Assembly: GCA_022792975.1 (NCBI GenBank) | Contig: JAAWCC010000102.1 | Coordinates: 1-15,232, forward strand | Direction: 5' to 3' | Length of the DNA: 15,232 nucleotides | From: Clostridia bacterium | Lineage (GTDB): Bacteria > Bacillota_A > Clostridia > TANB77 > CAG-508 | In this document: positions 13,556-15,232 of the stretch, piece after piece | Layout: each line of letters begins with the position of its first letter | Position numbering within the stretch: position 1 is the stretch's first letter | Position numbers and translations under genes: made by a program | Notes under the pieces: model-generated | Database searches by the model: none | The model's input: only the letters and a program-made list of their open reading frames with translations | What the model was told of the DNA's origin: nothing

Positions 13556-13954
13556 TTGAATAAAAAACAAGAGATAGAAGTATCAAATAAAATAATCAAA
13601 TCACTTACAAATAAAGGATTTAAAATTAGTAAATACTATTCTAAGACTACTAAAAGTGTATATATAAAACTAGATTTTGGTGCTTGTGGAGGTATAAGAA
13701 TCAGCGACCATAGGGGAAAGAAAAAATACCATTATAAATTTAACGTTATAAAAGGATATAAAGGACCAAAGCAGCTAAATGATGTAGGATATACAAGATT
13801 ATTTTATAATTACTACAATACTGAAGAGCTTATAAACGATATTCAAAATGAAAAACAGGCTAAAATTAATAAATATGGTTTATATAATTATCATGAATTT
13901 ATGAAAATAAATGCTAAAGATGATTTATATAAAAGATTTAAAAATGTAGCGTAA
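13556..13954 (+). CDS. Small basic protein of unknown function
   Basis: The TTG start at 13556 lies 9 bases after AGGAGG (13541-13546), close behind the primase-like gene. The 132-residue product is very basic, rich in Lys and Tyr. Its middle contains KSVYIKLDFGACGGIRISDHRGKKKYHYKFNV, which suggests a beta-rich nucleic-acid-contacting fold also seen in hypothetical phage proteins, and the C-terminal part is helical. No family is named. It probably belongs to the same operon and may support DNA replication, but only by position. Confidence 0.6.
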   Translation: MNKKQEIEVSNKIIKSLTNKGFKISKYYSKTTKSVYIKLDFGACGGIRISDHRGKKKYHYKFNVIKGYKGPKQLNDVGYTRLFYNYYNTEELINDIQNEKQAKINKYGLYNYHEFMKINAKDDLYKRFKNVA

Positions 13955-13981
13955 GAGATGGAGATATGTTCTATCTCTTAT
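13952..13981 (+). terminator. Possible terminator hairpin
   Basis: TAAGAGAT and ATCTCTTA form an 8-bp stem with a 13-base loop, followed by TTTAATTTTA. It overlaps the preceding stop codon and lies before the gene at 14008. It is a moderate terminator candidate. Confidence 0.45.
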
Positions 13982-14007
13982 TTAATTTTATATTAGGAGG
14001 AATCAGA

Positions 14008-14787
14008 ATGGAAATAAAAGAATTAGATAAAAGATTAATAGAAATAGCAAATTCATGTAGCTTTAATGGAAATAGAGGAGATTTAAGAAAAAAAGCATAT
14101 GAAAGTTATGTTGAAATGATATTAAATTGGGAGATATCAGATAATAAGAAACAAACAATACTAAATAAATTATATGACAAAAATATGGAAATTTTAAAAT
14201 ACGAAGCACAGCATGTTAGTGTTATGGTAGCAGGACCAGCAAGATATGATGCGAAGAAATGGGACAAAAGTGATAAGATTCTTGAGTTGGAACATTACCT
14301 ATATGTATGGATAAAGGAATTAGAAGAACAAATTAATACTTTTAAAGAAGATTCGAAAGACAAAGTACAGGAGGCTTTGCTAACAATAGAAAGATTATAT
14401 AAACTAAATTTGGATCCAACAGCAGATATTATAAAATTAGCACTTATAAGTAATGAATCATTTATAAAGACGTATGAAAAGTATAATGAAGTCTTTAATT
14501 GGAGAAAGAATAGCAAAATATATAAATTATATCAACAAGCATTAAATGGAGAAATTAAGGAAATCAAGAAAGAAATTTTCTTTGAAGATGAGAATTTGAC
14601 AGCTTTTGTTGAAGGAGATAGAGCTTATATAAAATTCATAATGAGACCACAAAGGCAATTAATTGTAGCATTAAAAAGTAGAAAATGGTGGTGGAATAGT
14701 TACAAAAAAGCTTGGAGTACATATTTAGAGAAGCTAGATAGAGAATGGGTTTCAAGCATTAGTGAAAGATATGTAAAGTATGTATAA
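14008..14787 (+). CDS. Mobile-element protein with VAGPARYDAKKWDK motif
   Basis: The ATG at 14008 is chosen because AGGAGG lies 7 bases upstream (13995-14000); an ATG at 13966 sits inside the terminator-like region. The 259-residue protein is largely helical. Residues about 65-80 contain VMVAGPARYDAKKWDK, a short motif characteristic of large phage and plasmid multi-domain proteins. The C-terminal 50 residues (IVALKSRKWWWNSYKKAW with trailing strands) look like a HARP-type or similar DNA-binding module with a basic and tryptophan-rich surface. The protein may be an LPD-type (large polyvalent protein) domain expressed alone. Role is unknown; DNA binding is inferred from the basic aromatic C-terminus. 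Confidence 0.6.
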   Translation: MEIKELDKRLIEIANSCSFNGNRGDLRKKAYESYVEMILNWEISDNKKQTILNKLYDKNMEILKYEAQHVSVMVAGPARYDAKKWDKSDKILELEHYLYVWIKELEEQINTFKEDSKDKVQEALLTIERLYKLNLDPTADIIKLALISNESFIKTYEKYNEVFNWRKNSKIYKLYQQALNGEIKEIKKEIFFEDENLTAFVEGDRAYIKFIMRPQRQLIVALKSRKWWWNSYKKAWSTYLEKLDREWVSSISERYVKYV

Positions 14788-14808
14788 AAACGATGGAGGA
14801 AATAAAAT

Positions 14809-15165
14809 ATGGAATATAAAAAATTTAATTATAAAAATTATAAAAATTGTTGGTTTAATGTTGGAACATATGTAGGTATGTTTGGGCCAATGTTTATAGA
14901 AATAGAAAATGAAAAGGAAGGAGCAATATGCGTAGCGACTGTCAATATGCCAGGATATTGCTATGATGATTGTGAAACTACTATAAAAAATTATTCTGAA
15001 AATAGTGGAATTACAGAATTCCTACAAAAAATGGGAATTATAAAGGAAATTTATACTCGTACAAGATGCAATCCTATGGCAGGACCAAGTGAAACAATAG
15101 ATTTTTGCCTAATTAATGTGGGAAAACTTAAGGAATACAGCAGAAATTTTGATTATAAGTCTTAA
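14809..15165 (+). CDS. DUF4313-like protein, paralogue of the gene at 3407
   Basis: The ATG at 14809 follows a GGAGG near 14794. The 118-residue protein shares the block order of the protein at 3407: KKFNYKNYKNCWFNVGTY (compare KTFNYESNCVKYRGCYFDVG), a variable middle, ITEFLQKMGIIKEIYTR (compare ISFLLDLGIAKGITKR), and LINVGKLKEYSRNF at the end (compare LDLDKLYEYSYNY). This one has more Cys residues. DUF4313-like proteins are common on mobile elements, and their function is unknown. A further gene begins 30 bases after its stop. Confidence 0.6.
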   Translation: MEYKKFNYKNYKNCWFNVGTYVGMFGPMFIEIENEKEGAICVATVNMPGYCYDDCETTIKNYSENSGITEFLQKMGIIKEIYTRTRCNPMAGPSETIDFCLINVGKLKEYSRNFDYKS

Positions 15166-15195
15166 AATTTAATTGAAAAGAAAGAGAGAAATAAT

Positions 15196-15232
15196 ATGGA
15201 TGGAATACAGAGATTAGAGAAAATGCTAGAAG
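15196..15232 (+). CDS. Start of a further gene (3' partial)
   Basis: A reading frame starts with ATG at 15196 behind AAAGAGAG (15180-15188) and is open to the window end. The visible 12 residues (MDGIQRLEKMLE) are too short to identify. The spacing and ribosome binding site make it likely to be a real gene of the same operon. Confidence 0.55.
   Translation, partial: MDGIQRLEKMLE

Noticed and set aside
1..15232. Many minus-strand reading frames of 60-150 residues
   Set aside because: All lie opposite clear + strand genes, are rich in Leu, Phe, Ser and Cys as expected from AT-rich antisense, and lack ribosome binding sites.
1..15232. A tRNA gene, including one that could read CGGN
   Set aside because: No stretch shows a T-loop and cloverleaf by eye. 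If such a tRNA exists it lies outside the window.
1..15232. Stop codon reassignment
   Set aside because: TAA, TAG and TGA all end genes at sensible places next to the following ribosome binding site.

Overview
The window is AT-rich DNA with strong AGGAGG-type ribosome binding sites and ATG/TTG/GTG starts. All genes lie on the + strand in closely packed operons. This fits a mobile element (phage, prophage or plasmid-like) of a low-GC Firmicute, probably a gut clostridium or relative. The host call is an inference from composition and gene families.

Layout. Bases 1-2961 carry membrane-anchored or small membrane proteins: a 5'-partial gene, a DUF3221-like protein, a small integral membrane protein and a 397-aa DUF4362-like protein. 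Bases 2962-3406 have no gene but are rich in hairpins and end in a terminator, so they probably encode a structured RNA. Bases 3407-5915 hold a DUF4313-like gene, small unknown genes and a phage recombination-directionality-factor-like protein. Bases 5948-8943 are a DNA recombination/replication block: ERF single-strand annealing protein, SbcC/Rad50-like ATPase with a zinc hook, ribosomal protein S6 and SSB. Bases 9055-15232 hold a RadC-type JAB protein, a PAPS-reductase-like protein, an N6-methyltransferase-like protein, a CHC2 zinc-finger primase-like protein, several unknowns and a second DUF4313-like gene.

The main discovery is a recoding pattern. Five separate genes (membrane protein at 1287, RDF-like at 4025, SbcC-like at 6516, PAPS-reductase-like at 9965, methyltransferase-like at 11184) are each split by exactly one frame change of +1. 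In every case the zero-frame codon at the break is CGG. Skipping its C, so that the next three bases are read as GGN (Gly), restores one continuous protein and restores recognisable family motifs, such as CRWGT in the PAPS-reductase-like protein. By eye, these five are the only in-frame CGG codons in the window; ten other CGG triplets in coding sequence are all out of phase and sit in intact genes. CGG therefore appears not to be used as an ordinary Arg codon here, but as a +1 frameshift (or four-base codon) signal. This looks like codon-specific programmed frameshifting, or quadruplet decoding, shared across a mobile element.

How the genes may work together: ERF, SSB, SbcC-like ATPase, RadC-like and primase-like proteins form a recombination-dependent replication module, and the RDF-like protein could control excision. 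The element's own S6 directly precedes ssb, as in bacterial chromosomes, but no rpsR follows. Several key element genes can be made only if CGG is shifted, so the host's or element's ability to decode CGGN could gate the whole element. That last step is inference.
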